64,000 bases of DNA from Fasciola hepatica (lineage: Eukaryota; Platyhelminthes; Trematoda; Plagiorchiida; Fasciolidae): positions 8,010,501 to 8,074,500 of the forward strand of contig CANUEZ040000193.1 of assembly GCA_948099385.1 (NCBI GenBank). The letters run 5' to 3'. Made by a program: the position numbers and the translations under genes. The notes beneath the pieces were generated by a model. That model searched no databases. It was given only the letters and a program-made list of their open reading frames with translations, and was not told where the DNA came from. Positions 1-10,985 of the stretch are shown one piece after another. The stretch's first letter is position 1. Every line of letters starts with the position of its first letter.

Positions 1-287
1 CTAGGGATTAACTATGATTTTTTGCTTCATTATTTGATCCATAATCGTTTGTAGTTCCCATTTTATTGCCTTACCAAAAGAAACTTCATTATGTTTGTCA
101 CAAAATCTAGAGTAGGTCACTGAAAGAACAAAGACCGTCAAAATATCTGTTCTTCGAGAAGAGCAATCAGTACAATTACAGTATGCAGCAGGGAAATCTC
201 GGATATTTTTATCCAAATAGTGGTTTTATAAAACTTAGGATTGCTCTATTCACGATGCTCTAAACAACTGCTGGCAAGCTGGGACCG

Positions 288-557
288 TTGTCTTTGTTCG
301 AAGTGCCAGAATCCGCGGGAACTGTCGTCGAGTTGATTCAGACATACAATTTCGAACAAATTAGATTGTTGGAAATAAATCCCAATAGATGCGCTAAAAC
401 TCTCAACATGATTATGTTAGAACCAAGGCTGCTCGACAGTAAACGATATCGTTGTGCTAGTAGTTTGATGGTTCTACCATCTCGTTCAAAATTCACTGAA
501 CCTTTGAAGCAACACCACCACCAGATTCCAGGATACACAGGCGCGGGTCATGTTTGA
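288..557 (+). CDS. Unrecognised 89-codon ORF in repeat arm L
   Basis: This is an open frame of 89 codons starting at a TTG. The same ORF is present unchanged in the other arm (30003-30272, minus). I do not recognise the product. The predicted peptide is mixed and soluble, with no signal peptide or membrane segment. In the older copy R only the first part of the corresponding sequence remains (around 62.87-62.93 kb), so the frame is not preserved there. Most likely it is an open stretch within repeat DNA rather than a gene. Confidence 0.12.
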   Translation: MSLFEVPESAGTVVELIQTYNFEQIRLLEINPNRCAKTLNMIMLEPRLLDSKRYRCASSLMVLPSRSKFTEPLKQHHHQIPGYTGAGHV

Positions 558-1799
558 ACTCGCATCAGGACTGACTTCTGAATTTTGAAAGCCATGCCAA
601 CCGTGAGACGCGTCCTCAGTGAGTGCCTAATATGCCCAACCCATAGCTCAAGTAATAACACTTTTGACTGATTGCCAATGGGAAGGTGGGAGCTACCTCT
701 TCGAGAAATGAGGTGTCCATTATTTCGGACCGTTTGGTATCAAGTTAGATTGAAGTGAGCACAACAGATCTGGGTGTCGAGCAATACACCTGGAAATCGC
801 ATATAATATAATTGCGAGTATATTTCTCATGGCAATGATACGGTTTATAGTCAGACGCAGTATACCTAAGGTGATGTAAAGTGATGGTGGGTGTGACGTT
901 GAGGCCGCAGAATGTGCATTGAAAACAGCGTCTTTTGTGTGATAATCGTGAAATTATTCAACAGGGTACGTTACGCTATGAAATTGATTGACACATTAAG
1001 CCACCAGGTGCAAGTTATGTGAATGTTAGACTGATATTGTCGGCATTCAGTTCACATCAACCCCTAAACGGCGAGGAATCATCGACATACATGTTGGAGT
1101 TTGGACGTATCATCAAACATAGATGGTAAGTCTCCGTGTGTCGAGACCCAGGGCACCCACACGCACTTTGACTTACTGATTTATAATTGCTTCCCTCAAC
1201 ACATCATTTTGTGCAGTGAAACTTAAGCTAGTAAAAACTTGCACCAAATCTGACGTCAAGCTGAAAATCTAGATGCGATTTTTAGGATAAGTTGGAGTCG
1301 TGAATATCTCTCTACATAAAGGGCTGAACGATGAATCGGACTTTTAAGGGGAGACGTGATTCCTATTACTGACGGAATTGTAGCATGCAGCACATGGCAC
1401 AAAATATTCTATACTTAAATGTTTTCAGCTAACGATGAGTATGTTCGCCAGATCTAGTGTGGGAACCGCATCATATATTGACGGTGGGGATATAGAATAA
1501 TTCTGTTTCTTGAGAAGTACATGGGAAGTGAAGGAAAATATAAGTATAGTGATGCAAGCATTTCGTTTGCTCTCGTCCGCCGCCTACCTTAAACATTTCA
1601 GTTCATATACCACACAGCGAGAGAAATCATATAATTGCTCGGGTTTGATTGAAAGCCACAACAGGGAGTTCGAAAGGGGATCCTTTCGGTTGGTGCCATA
1701 ACAAACAAACACTTTTGTCAACCATTTGTTGTGCACAAATCACTGACGAATGCATTCTGATGAACTTCGCTTCGGTGAATGCTCACAGCTCCAAATTGG

Positions 1800-3515
1800 G
1801 ATTGCGCAACACAATTTTAGCGGATTAGGTCGGGTCAGCTTTGTGACCTGATGCAAATAAAGTTGCAACAATCAAAGAATCCCTAGATGTGACTTTTCAG
1901 TTGCATGTGCTCGTTAGTCTTTTTGACCATGCACGGACCGCCAGTCCGTCACTGTGATGCCTCGCATAAAGCCGACACGGCAACCAGAGTATTGTTTCCC
2001 ACGACCCATGAGATGGAGAACACGATTCATAGGGAGGAAGTGATCAGGATGTATTACCAGAGCGTGCGTGTAGCATGCACGTGCAACTGTCAAATTACTA
2101 CCGTGCTTGATAGCGAGAATTCGTATGAACAATCGAATGGTAAGCAAATAAACGAGGCTGATCTCTGTTACAAGATTTCCGCTTGCTTTCCTTGGTTTTC
2201 GATGTTGCTCGACAAACCTATCGGGATATCAGTTGGCCAGCAACGTTTTTTCTATAAACTCCTATTCATCTTGCACTTAATCTTTGATGCAGATTTCCCA
2301 AGCTCCGTCGAAGGGGATTGGAACCAAACCATGATTGTATGTCTTCGGTGCGAAACTGGAGAATTGTAGAAAGCGACTTTCCTAAGTTACTTTGAAACAT
2401 ATAGTGCGTGGCAACATTTTACCGAACATCTGATTATTACAACATCTAAAGTGGGTAGGCTATTGACTAGTTCTTCTTCGTGAGTAACAGAGGGATTAAG
2501 TAGAATACAACAAACGGTGTCCCCCCCAACCAGATAAGGAATCAGGCCGTGTAAACATGAAGAAGAGATGCACACATGAAAAATGAAAGACATATTTTCA
2601 GAAATAAAATCTTTCAAACGGGACACTACATTGGATAACAACATCCTGACAGAGAAACAAATGATATCAAGACATCTTCAAATTCTGAACTTACATGGAA
2701 TCTTATCCGAAAACATAATAAACAACTCAAACCATTTGAGCCACGGGCGCCTAATTCGACAGGATCACCACAAGTTCAAAAGTCATGAGTTTCCCTGAGG
2801 CCTATATTATGCTTGCAAAATCGGCATATCACAAAACTGGCTCGCTATGAAGCACGGATTTCATTTGATCGTCGCACGTTTACGCTACAATCACGATCTC
2901 GCAATGCACGCTAATTATTTTCTTCCCTAATAACCGTGTTATCCATCTCATGAGTGGCGGGAAGCGATAATCGGGTTGTCGCGTCATTTTCATGCGATGC
3001 ATCAAAGTGACGGACGCGAGGTCCGTGCATGGTCGAAAAGACTGATGAACACGTGCAATCAGGCAGAAAGCTTTGTAAGTCTCATCTGACGGTACACATC
3101 AAATACAATCAACAAGAAGCAAGTTTCTATCGTTTTAGTATTCGGAGGTGACAACCTCATCATTGAAACATATGTATACATAAGGTCAACCAGATGACAC
3201 TCATAGACTGTGGTGCAAATACTTCAGTTACTGATTACCAACAGGTCAGGATTCAAATGTCATTCAGACAATCTTGCCGAACCAATGTCTCACATGTTTT
3301 CTATCAGTTAGCTTACAGCTACGGTGACGCATCCACAGGCAGAACGGATAGCTGCTTGGCTCAACCAACGTCGGAGAACATACCCAAATGCTTGGAAAAA
3401 TCGATGACACCGCGCAATGCGGCCACAGAGAATTACGTCAGAGCTTCGGCGTCTTTCAATTGCGAAGTGCCCAATTGAATCAGGTAACAAAGTTGACCCG
3501 AACAAATTCCTTACG
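1800..3515. repeat. Fold-back (inverted-repeat) element inside arm L
   Basis: Bases about 1893-2127 match the reverse complement of about 2846-3072 at roughly 70-75% by eye. A second block, about 1815-1872, matches the reverse complement of about 3455-3515. Each inner arm has a small perfect hairpin with a 6 bp stem and 5 nt loop: acggac/gtccgt at 1933-1949 and again at 3010-3026, with different loop bases. The mirror copy lies at 27045-28760 in arm M. A reduced version occurs in copy R (60345-61880), where one inner arm is truncated. This could be a degenerate DNA transposon with long inverted repeats or an old inverted duplication. I see no transposase. Confidence 0.6.
1905..2369 (+). CDS. 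Unrecognised 154-codon ORF overlapping the fold-back arm
   Basis: This is the longest open frame in the repeat arm, with 154 codons from an ATG. It is identical in the mirror copy at 28191-28655 (minus). Its first 45 or so codons overlap the fold-back arm. The same reading frame is open in the opposing fold-back arm (minus strand, about 2910-3050) and in copy R (61576-61773, minus); all three share the short motif THEM followed by xNT. Between the two fold-back arms I count more amino-acid-changing than silent differences, which does not suggest purifying selection. The product is not recognised. It is probably a residual ORF of a transposable element. Confidence 0.2.
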   Translation: MCSLVFLTMHGPPVRHCDASHKADTATRVLFPTTHEMENTIHREEVIRMYYQSVRVACTCNCQITTVLDSENSYEQSNGKQINEADLCYKISACFPWFSMLLDKPIGISVGQQRFFYKLLFILHLIFDADFPSSVEGDWNQTMIVCLRCETGEL

Positions 3516-5328
3516 TTGATGTTGCTCATGTTGATGATGAGCCTAGCACACAATACGCCCTTACATTTGCAGCTGCTTGAGTTATTCAGAGATAATACCG
3601 TTCTCTGATTAGGCAATACAAATATCCCTAATTTAGGTCTTAAGAAGGATAGAATTTAAACTTCGTTTATATAATGCGATCATGCTCCGTGAAACGGAAG
3701 CGGGATGTTGTTTATACATAAGGAGAAGTGCTCCCCGGTTTATCTCCCATCAATCTGCTGACTTTTCTCATTCTTCTATATAATGTCCTTATATTTTTGA
3801 TAGTTTCTTCGAAAGACATTCAATGGTAGACAAGATACATTGAGTGAGTAGACCCACTTGTTAGATGCATTTGCGTGTTTAATGAAAACATGCAGCCTAA
3901 GTATTATGACCTTCAATGGGCTAGATTGGATACTTTCATTTGATCACGTTTCTATCACATGACGTAACAAGGTGCTCATGTCGTAAACTGGACTCAAACT
4001 TATCCCTTCTCTTATTATTTTATCACAGGTGAAACACTGACAAATAGTTGTTTCGATGCCGAGTGAGCTGATGTCCTAATCGAGTGTCCTCACTCAACCG
4101 TATTTGCCAAATCAGATGAATATTCATTAGGTGCAGGAAGGTATCACCGAATCCAACCATGAACCAGAACAAACAGGTCAGTACGACACTGGTAACCAAA
4201 ACTTCAAGTTCAATTTCACATATGAACAACGTGCCTCTAATTTATCTTTTACCCTGTCATACCAAGAAAATAATGAACATGTGCATATCTCTCAATAAAA
4301 GCTCACCTTATCAAACTATAAATTGGGAAAAACGTTTGACGATCATTACTCGCATTCCATAAACGATGTAGGATCGTTTTGTTACTTTGCTGTCATCTCC
4401 GGTTGGGCAGCTTTCTGGGCGCGTCTGTAGCATGAAGCATCACCATAATCACATCACCACTATCACTACCACCAATCAATTACGATGCTCCTGTCAAACT
4501 GATAGACAAGTTCGAACATCGGTGAATATAACGACAGCAGTCAAAAAGTTGATCTTCACATGCGCTGTGTGAGTATACATAACCTGGTTCACATGAGATT
4601 AGCTGCGACAGCGGAATGAGTATTCATGTTGATTGAATCAAATTTATTGCTTTATATACTACGGTGGATCACGTGATGGTGTTGCGTCGCTCATTGAAGA
4701 AATGATTTTCTAGTTTTACCAGTAGGGAAATCAGTACGACTGTCTGACTGGCAGTGACATAATGCCTTGTCTCCAGAAAATTCGTGGCAGTCAGTGATCT
4801 CTCATCGATCGATGACGAAATCGTGTTGAGTTTCTTTCTCAAGGCACATTTGGCTGTGTTGGTTCATTGTATGACGTGTGACCGGGGAATAACGTGAACA
4901 TAATTACAGGTTCGGCAGTATGGTAGATTCGCTGGAAGTTGGCTTCAAACGTTTGCTGAATTGGTTGATCATAACGTATAATTTATGAGCAATTTATAAT
5001 CCCACTTCCAAGAACAGTGGAAGATTATTCTTTGTCAGCTTGATTTGATTATAATTTGCCAGGAATTATGCTGGATACGCAGTTGACATCAGCGTTCCAA
5101 TGATTCCATTGATTTGTCCCTCCAGTGGCTCTGACGTCCAAATCTACTCTAGCCCGAGAAACATGGTTTGCACTATGCTTATCTTGCACTTCTCTGGAAC
5201 AATTTGAGTGCAGAATAGATAGAGTCCTTGTAGACAGATCTTTAATTGATCCATTTTCTCAGTGTTCGCTGCGGATAGGTAACCTTATATTTGAACGGAG
5301 ATTATTCTAGATGGTCAACTGTCCTTCA

Positions 5329-5455
5329 CAACGTTACAGGATTTCGAAACCTTAGCAACCATTTTATTAGTTTTCATATCACGCAGATTCGGTCATTGGC
5401 GAGACTACTCACTCTGTCGCATCTGTTTTGTCATTTCGACAACACGTTTTACTGA
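5329..5455 (+). repeat. First unit of a 127 bp direct repeat pair
   Basis: This unit begins caacgt and ends ttttactga. It recurs at 5527-5653 with about 80% identity, separated by 71 bp. The pair is mirrored in arm M (24907-25033 and 25105-25231). Copy R carries only one unit (about 57460-57590). Confidence 0.75.
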
Positions 5456-5526
5456 AAATACCAACAGACCCATGGGAAGGTTTTATCAGAGGACATTAAA
5501 AATCTGCTGACACAGTATTTACGCCG

Positions 5527-5653
5527 CAACGTAACTGGATTTCGTAACCTTATCAACCATTTTATTATTTATTATTTAGTGCGGATTCGGTCGATGATGA
5601 GACTACTCGCTCTGTTTCGTCTGTTTTGTCATTTTGAGGACACCTTTTACTGA
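5527..5653 (+). repeat. Second unit of the 127 bp direct repeat pair
   Basis: This is the partner of 5329-5455. Both units end in the same ttttactga motif. See the first unit for copy number in arms M and R. Confidence 0.75.
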
Positions 5654-6129
5654 CGTGACTCATGGCTAAGATAATCTCATTTGTAATTTGATGCTTCTGT
5701 TCCCTTCAGTTCTATTTCATGCTGTGTGACTGTGTGAAGAGAAATTCGGTACACGATTGCACGAATGTGTTGGTTTCATCTGCTCCTGCCAAACGAGCGA
5801 GCCTGTGTTTCGATAGTGATTACCTATGGAACTGAATTTCGTACCAATCCATCAAGACAAATGTAAAATGCTCTTGACAAGGTAAATACTGGTGGATTAG
5901 TAATCTGAATATTATAGACCTAATGTATACTGGCGTATCAATACTCCAATAACATCTACTCACTTCATCATCTATGCATGAATTCCGTAGGAATTGATCT
6001 GACTATTTCTCGTGTTAAATAACCACGAAATGACACCCGCTTCTCCAATGAATTGCATTCTAATTGGTAGCTCTTTTCCGTGCCTGCACAATGCAGATCG
6101 TGATCGATCACTTGGATGTTCATCTCGTT

Positions 6130-7403
6130 CACCAGCCACAAACCTGGTACCACTGGTTGCGTTCATTTTCTGTCTGTCGAGTATAACTTTCAACTTTCTG
6201 TTTCGTATACGTGTGAGCATTAGCAGATTGAGCGGCAGATGCAATATGGGAGAATAATAACGGACTACGCCGCATATTATACCAATAAATGACCTAAAAA
6301 GCTAAACATCATCTCTCGGGAGACGTTTGAGCGAGGCTTATGAACGTGCATTTATTCCGGTCTCACATCGGAAATCCAACGTAATCATCTTTGTTGAACG
6401 AATAGAGAAGATGCATTCCAGGAGAAAGATGTGACAATGTATTCTATTCAACGTGGAACCAAAACAGTACCGATGCGAGAAACACACGGAATGCAAACGA
6501 TCGCAACGACGAATCAGAAAGCGAACCGTGACTGAGGTCGATAGAAACAGAAACGTCAGTTCAGGTAAATAAGGTGGCCGGATAACGGTCTTTTCCTCAA
6601 CTCTATCGAGGCCACTATGAATCCCTTGAACGATCAAAGACCTTTACTTTGCACATGCAAATACAGTCCAGGTTTGACCTCTGAGGTCATTTTTGCACGC
6701 AATAGGTCAATTAATAACAAACCAAACTCAGTACGGTCAATCAGATTTTGAAACCAAATGATGTGTCCCTCGAAACGGAAATTCCGTAATACCAACTGAG
6801 GGTTGGGTAAACAAATCAAATATGCAACCACAGAATGAAAGAAATGAGGTCAGCGAAATCGAAGCTGACGTCAAATAAATTGGGCAACATTAAGCTGACC
6901 AGTGGAATAGTCGGTCATGGGAAGGTTTACCAAATGGAGAGTTGATCAGACACGACTCAGTTATTGATGTAATCTATACACCGATGCAAACGAGCGAGCA
7001 GCGTCTTCATTGCAAATAGGCATAGAAACCTCATCGCTCGACAGCCAATCCAACCATAACTCGGTTAATTATCAAAGCATACTAATTTGTGACAAGTTTA
7101 CAGCCACTATTTACCCACAAATCCGTCTCCATTATTCGATAAGCTGAATACTTAACTCAAGCGAACGTGCAACAGATCTCCGTTTCATTGATCAATGGGT
7201 TGTCCACTGTGAGTGCAGTCCGATGGCAGTTGACAGTTCAATAAATTGCAGATAACAGGCGGTAATCAGTCCTGTTTTCCAATAATTAGCGCTCTGTTTG
7301 ACTGATGATACGCAATTGCTTTGTGAGTGAGATAGGCAGCAAAATTTCACAAAAGTTGTGATTCCGTATATTGCCGACGATGACACAAGGAAGTGATAGG
7401 GTT
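6130..7403 (+). repeat. 1274 bp of copy L absent from copy M but present in copy R
   Basis: This block lies exactly at the end of the near-perfect inverted repeat and has no counterpart in arm M. The bases gtt sit at both edges (6127-6129 and 7401-7403). The reverse complement of the block is recognisable in copy R at about 54430-56010, so the long form is probably ancestral and copy M carries a deletion. Several ORFs of 60-100 codons are scattered on the minus strand (for example 6338-6637 and 6634-6831), but none is recognised. Confidence 0.8.
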
Positions 7404-7562
7404 ATGATACTACTTGATGGAGTTCAATTTCGTTAGCTGGCAATGCAGTGATCTCATGTCCCAGCATTGGATACGGTTGACACAGGCATATACGAACAGA
7501 CATTTCAGCTCATTAGTTGGAAGATGTACCGGGCATTGAAGTCCACACTCATCAGAACATAT
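7404..7562 (-). repeat. Older repeat segment shared with 24272-24430 and 54266-54429
   Basis: On the minus strand this matches the end of the 80-codon ORF at 24087-24329 and its downstream flank at about 94%, far below the 99.9% of the adjacent inverted arms. It ends where the Penelope-associated sequence begins (about 7570). Confidence 0.7.
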
Positions 7563-7729
7563 CAATTTGCTTCTCTATGATGGCACGTTTCCTCCTGTTT
7601 CGCGGCAAGAAAGCCTTCTCTGTCGGTAAGTTATTCCAAACTGTGATCACTTGACAATTCGGAGGTCAAAGGTTCTAATCCTCGAACGACGATATATTTC
7701 GTGGTAGGAGGAAATCCATAATAACTCAG

Positions 7730-8727
7730 CTGGTGACCAAATCTGACATATCGGGCCTTATGCGGTCCCCTACTTCAAGCCGAACAGTCTGGTTTCCGGT
7801 TATCTTTATTAGTGCACTGGGTTTTTGTGGCTGTGGGACCTTATATCGCTTACACTGCATTCATGAACAAGCTCGTATTTTCCTCAAATTGTGCCAAAAC
7901 AATCCCTGATAAAATGAATCCAATGAGCTCCGTATTGCGACTGCGCCAATTTGTCTGTAGGCTCGGCCAATGGAAGAACACGATACGACTGTTGATCATG
8001 GTAGTAATTGTCGTTCCTGAAATGGGACTTATATACTGATTTTGAGTTGGTTTTGCTCCACATGGTAGCAGATGATATGTATGGCCTCCCCAAAGAGCAA
8101 ATCCGTGAACAGTGATTGGATATCAAATGAAGCCGTTTGTTTCCCTTCCACAATTATCTGGCCCAAATATCTCTACTATTTCCAAACTTTCTTTGATAGT
8201 GTCTCTGGCCATTGGATCATCAACTATCTCAAACAATTTCAACACCCATTTCGCCAATTCGTGCTGTGATGAATTAATCATTGATAGTATTTGTCTAAGT
8301 GAAACTTCTGGTTTGTGTAGTTTCGCTGGACCATACAGTTGTGGATTTTGAGTTCCATTTGGTTTCATATGTTGAGCTGTGGTCCCTCTAGTAGAAAGTG
8401 TGCTTCTGCCGATACATCTTCTTCTAGTTCATCAGGTTCATCGCAGTTATCTTGGGGAACAAACTTGCTGGGTTAGTCAAGAACGGTCTCTATTTTCTCA
8501 TATTCACTCCAATGAGTCAGCACGGGTCTGGAATCATTGTTAGGGCGTAAAATTATCCAGCCATTTTGCAACTATAGATTTTTGATAATAAAAATGCACT
8601 CAGGTGTGATTAGTGACTGATGTCTGGACGATGTTAGCAGTTTTTATGGTTCGAAGTCAACCAGCTCCGCTTGGAACTAGGTCTGCGCATCAGTTAAAGT
8701 GGGTTTGAATATTTTTAGTTATTCGAA
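7730..8727 (-). mobile_element. Penelope-like element, 5' half (RT fingers/palm up to motif 4), inverted
   Basis: On the minus strand this encodes the N-terminal half of a Penelope-like reverse transcriptase, broken by several frameshifts and stops. Recognisable in order are the region before the catalytic core (about 8590-8430), the PLE signature around QLYG..KLHKPEVSLRQILSM (about 8350-8290), a SFDIQSLFT-type motif carrying the first catalytic aspartate (about 8130) and a YRQI.-type motif 4 region (about 7970). The catalytic YVDD box is not on this strand; it lies at 8851 on the plus strand. The segment is about 97-98% identical to 51262-52259 on the opposite strand (coordinates sum to 59989). 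PLEs with GIY-YIG domains are known from schistosomes. The family assignment is firm; non-functionality is evident from the breaks. Confidence 0.85.
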
Positions 8728-8835
8728 TATATAATAAAATTGTGCTAGTGTCTTTATGCTGTTTATTTTCTTCGGTGGTATACAGAAACATAGATCTCAA
8801 GAAACAGCCGGCAATTGTAGTTCATTCAGAGCTCA

Positions 8836-9567
8836 GAGCTTTACAAAAGATACGTTGATGATATTTCTATCATCACGAACGTCTAGAATAGCTGACGTGG
8901 AATATGGATGAACTCAACCTTGTGCATCCAAGTATACGAACAACGATGGGCGCAGATGTGGACAATACACTTCCTTTCCTTGAGATTAATATGACTAGGA
9001 GGAATGATGGAACAATCATCAAATCTGATTTCATAGAAGAGAAACTTGGACAAGCTTATACTTGCACACTGACAGCTTTGTGCCTAGGGAATATAAACGT
9101 TGCCTGGTCCGAACACCATTTCGGAGTGTAGGAAAAATTTGCACGGAAACATGATTGAGAGCGAACTACAACAGCTGAAAGAGGCGTCGACCGAAAACGC
9201 TCATCCCCATACGTTTATCAAAAGGCACAGCAGGCCTATAGTTACCAGATAAACGACTTGTTCCGTAGAGAAATCACTAGTCATTCTTTGTCTTTCATTC
9301 ACATGTAATGATGTCAATGCCTGCTCAAACGGCGACTTCCTTCAGCGATTCCTAGAACATAATATGTTACTGACCTAATAATTGTTCATCCAACGATTGG
9401 GATCCTCAAAGCCCTCGGTGAAAATAACGTCTACCTCTGCACGCCAAATCAAATCTGATTTAGGAATTTGCGGAGCAACTCACGTGGGTGGAACAGAACG
9501 ACAGATGTCTAGCCGATTATCTAAACAGCAGAAACAGCTGTTTTGTAATGTGTCTTTACCATGGTGA
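8836..9567 (+). mobile_element. Penelope-like element, 3' half (YVDD box, thumb, GIY-YIG endonuclease)
   Basis: The plus strand starts with KRYVDDISII (8848-8877), the RT catalytic box, followed at once by a stop. An open stretch at 8904-9131 then carries the typical PLE sequence ending LPFLEINMTRRNDGTI. After a frameshift come the RCLVRTPFRSV-type linker (about 9095-9130) and, at about 9460-9530, ICGATHVGGTERQMSSRL, which is a GIY-YIG endonuclease signature (C-G-x-x-x-V-G-x-T-x-R). It complements the inverted 5' half at 7730-8727: together they cover one element once, without obvious overlap. This half has no counterpart in copy R, where Pao/BEL sequence abuts the 5' half directly. Confidence 0.85.
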
Positions 9568-9835
9568 CACTTTTTGTAATTTCCCCGATATTTTACGCAA
9601 AATACTGTTTTACAATAACTCATTTGAACTTAATCGTTCTGCAGTATATACCACGTTGAGATGCAGCGAGATCGTTGCCGCCAGCAAAGCAGATCTTTCG
9701 TGGTGTATGCAAACGGTGGACGAAATGATCAAAGAACGTACAATCTATTACTGTCAATCGCGTCGATAGATGACTGGTAACGAAATACCCACCATATGGG
9801 ACAGTAGAGCTGCACATATTTAGTGCCGCATCAGG
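9568..9835. other. Unassigned stretch between PLE and Pao/BEL remnants
   Basis: This continues downstream of the GIY-YIG domain and probably contains the PLE 3' end. An ORF reading 9488-9769 runs across it, but I see no motif after the endonuclease. It is absent from copy R. Confidence 0.3.
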
Positions 9836-10160
9836 AACTGGTTATGGTCCAGTTGAGTATTTGCGGCTCTAATCTGAGTGTGGACCTATTTGCCGTTTCA
9901 TAGTGGGAAAACCCCTTTGAATTGGTTGCTGCTGTTCTTGAAACACGGTTTTGAACGACATCACTCACGAGTTACAATTGCATATAGATCGTCTTGTTTT
10001 ATGGACGGATTGCACCATTGTTTTGCAGTGAATTATTAATGTCAGTGCCATTCGTTTCCATTCATTGTGGTCAATAGAATTGCTCTCATGGGAAACCATC
10101 GATCACACCGTGAGTAGCGATATGTTCCAATTGGCGAGAATCCTGCGGATGTTTCATCAG
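9836..10160 (+). mobile_element. Pao/BEL retrotransposon remnant, RNase H region
   Basis: The plus strand contains LQLHIDRLVLWTDCTIVLQ at about 9972-10031. This is the RNase H segment of Pao/BEL polyproteins, in which an LWTD motif carries a catalytic aspartate. It is followed by a SVLxY-like degenerate stretch and a VSSDMFQLARI region corresponding to the usual W-x-H-V-x-T-x-x-N-P-A-D segment. Several stops interrupt it. The mirror counterpart at 50810-51261 (minus) preserves a different subset, including VPIDGNPADIHG. Pao/BEL elements such as Sinbad and Saci-1 are described in schistosomes; which family this is cannot be told here. Confidence 0.6.
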
Positions 10161-10517
10161 GAAACTGTTGCCTGAAATTTAGTGTCAAATAATTTCTCTT
10201 TGTCATTTCCGTACTGAATCGTTCTGAAAAACCACCAGCTCTCAGACTGTTACATTGTTTATTATCGTCAAATAACGAAAATTGAAGAGTGACTGTCGCC
10301 TATTGAACTGCCCCATTTTGCACTATGGTTCTCGGACCGATTAGACGGAATGGACCTTTGAGACTGGACCACGATTACCTCAAAGCTGGTTTTGAAAACC
10401 GGGATCAGCAAGCAAAATCAGGTCGTGTTGGTCCTTAAAAATGCTGTTTGATCGTTCTCCGGCTCTGAACAAAACTAATAGTTCGTTTTCTTTTTTTGAT
10501 AGGCACCGTATTTACCG
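10161..10517. other. No recognisable feature
   Basis: This lies between the Pao/BEL remnant and the transposase fragment. The frames are closed in all directions and I see no clear motif. Confidence 0.4.
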
Positions 10518-10985
10518 TCACAGCAGATGCTGGAAAACGACACCAACTTGAGCCAGGCAAATCGTCAGCCGTCGTATCATATTATATTGAACTGCCTCTT
10601 GCATTTACGTTGGAATCGCACCACATTCGGACTGGATACGATTTTCCAACTCATTTAAATTCACCATCTGGAGTTCGTGAAATTTCATCTCATCATAACC
10701 GCCCAGGAAATATGCCGTTGGATTTATATCCAGAGATCTTTGAGACCAGGGTATAGGTCCCTTTCGTCCGATCCTGAGCGAACGGAACTTCCAGTCGAGC
10801 CATTGAGCGTAGTCCGTAGAAAACATACATTTTCAGCGAGATCAATCTTTGTTCATTTGTCTCACGCACTAACTTATCCGAAAGCTTGTTGCCCAGCCCG
10901 ATATCCAACTCCACGTACGACTGAACTACCCAGATTTGAATCTCCTTATTGCAGTGGAGGAAATATGAAGACTGACTCCAACTGA
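10518..10985 (-). mobile_element. Tc1/mariner-superfamily transposase remnant (3' end of DDE domain)
   Basis: The minus-strand frame from about 10826 downward reads RIGRKGPIPWSQRSLDINP, then FLGGY, then LNELENRIQSECGAIPT. After one in-frame stop it continues IRRLTICLAQVG and ends QHLL. This order (WIGR-GP-W-P-R-S-P-D-x-x-P, FLWGY, a helical NLDELxxRI segment, RRLxxCIxxxGxHFEHLL) is the C-terminal part of mariner-type DDE transposases. The FLGGY and LDINP variants show decay. No terminal inverted repeats were identified. The mirror copy at 50098-50680 (plus) has decayed differently. Family-level confidence is good; function is lost. Confidence 0.75.

Larger units (their letters stand above)
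1..6129 (+). repeat. Left arm (copy L) of a near-perfect 6.13 kb inverted repeat
   Basis: Every position x in this arm pairs with position 30560-x in 24431-30559. The sum is the same at both ends and at every open reading frame compared, so the arms carry no net insertion or deletion. By eye only a handful of substitutions separate them, for example in the ORFs at 1510-1701, 3308-3616 and 4387-4572, near 3655 and near 5882, which gives about 99.9% identity. The arm runs to the window's left edge, so its outer end is unknown. It contains a fold-back element (about 1800-3515) and a 127 bp direct repeat pair (5329-5455, 5527-5653). I recognise no gene in it. Recent duplication and gene conversion could both explain the identity. 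Confidence 0.95.

Noticed and set aside
3040..3075. Another ctgatga motif that might start a hammerhead
   Set aside because: No gaaa box at suitable spacing and no helix I or III pairing is visible.
4159..4362. Opposing 67-68 codon ORFs conserved in L, M and R
   Set aside because: They are conserved because the whole patch is nearly identical in DNA, not because of coding constraint.
4387..4572. Histidine-rich ORF (KHHHNHITT) in all three copies
   Set aside because: It arises from a simple CAC/CAT-type stretch. The frame covers low-complexity DNA and gives no sign of a real protein.
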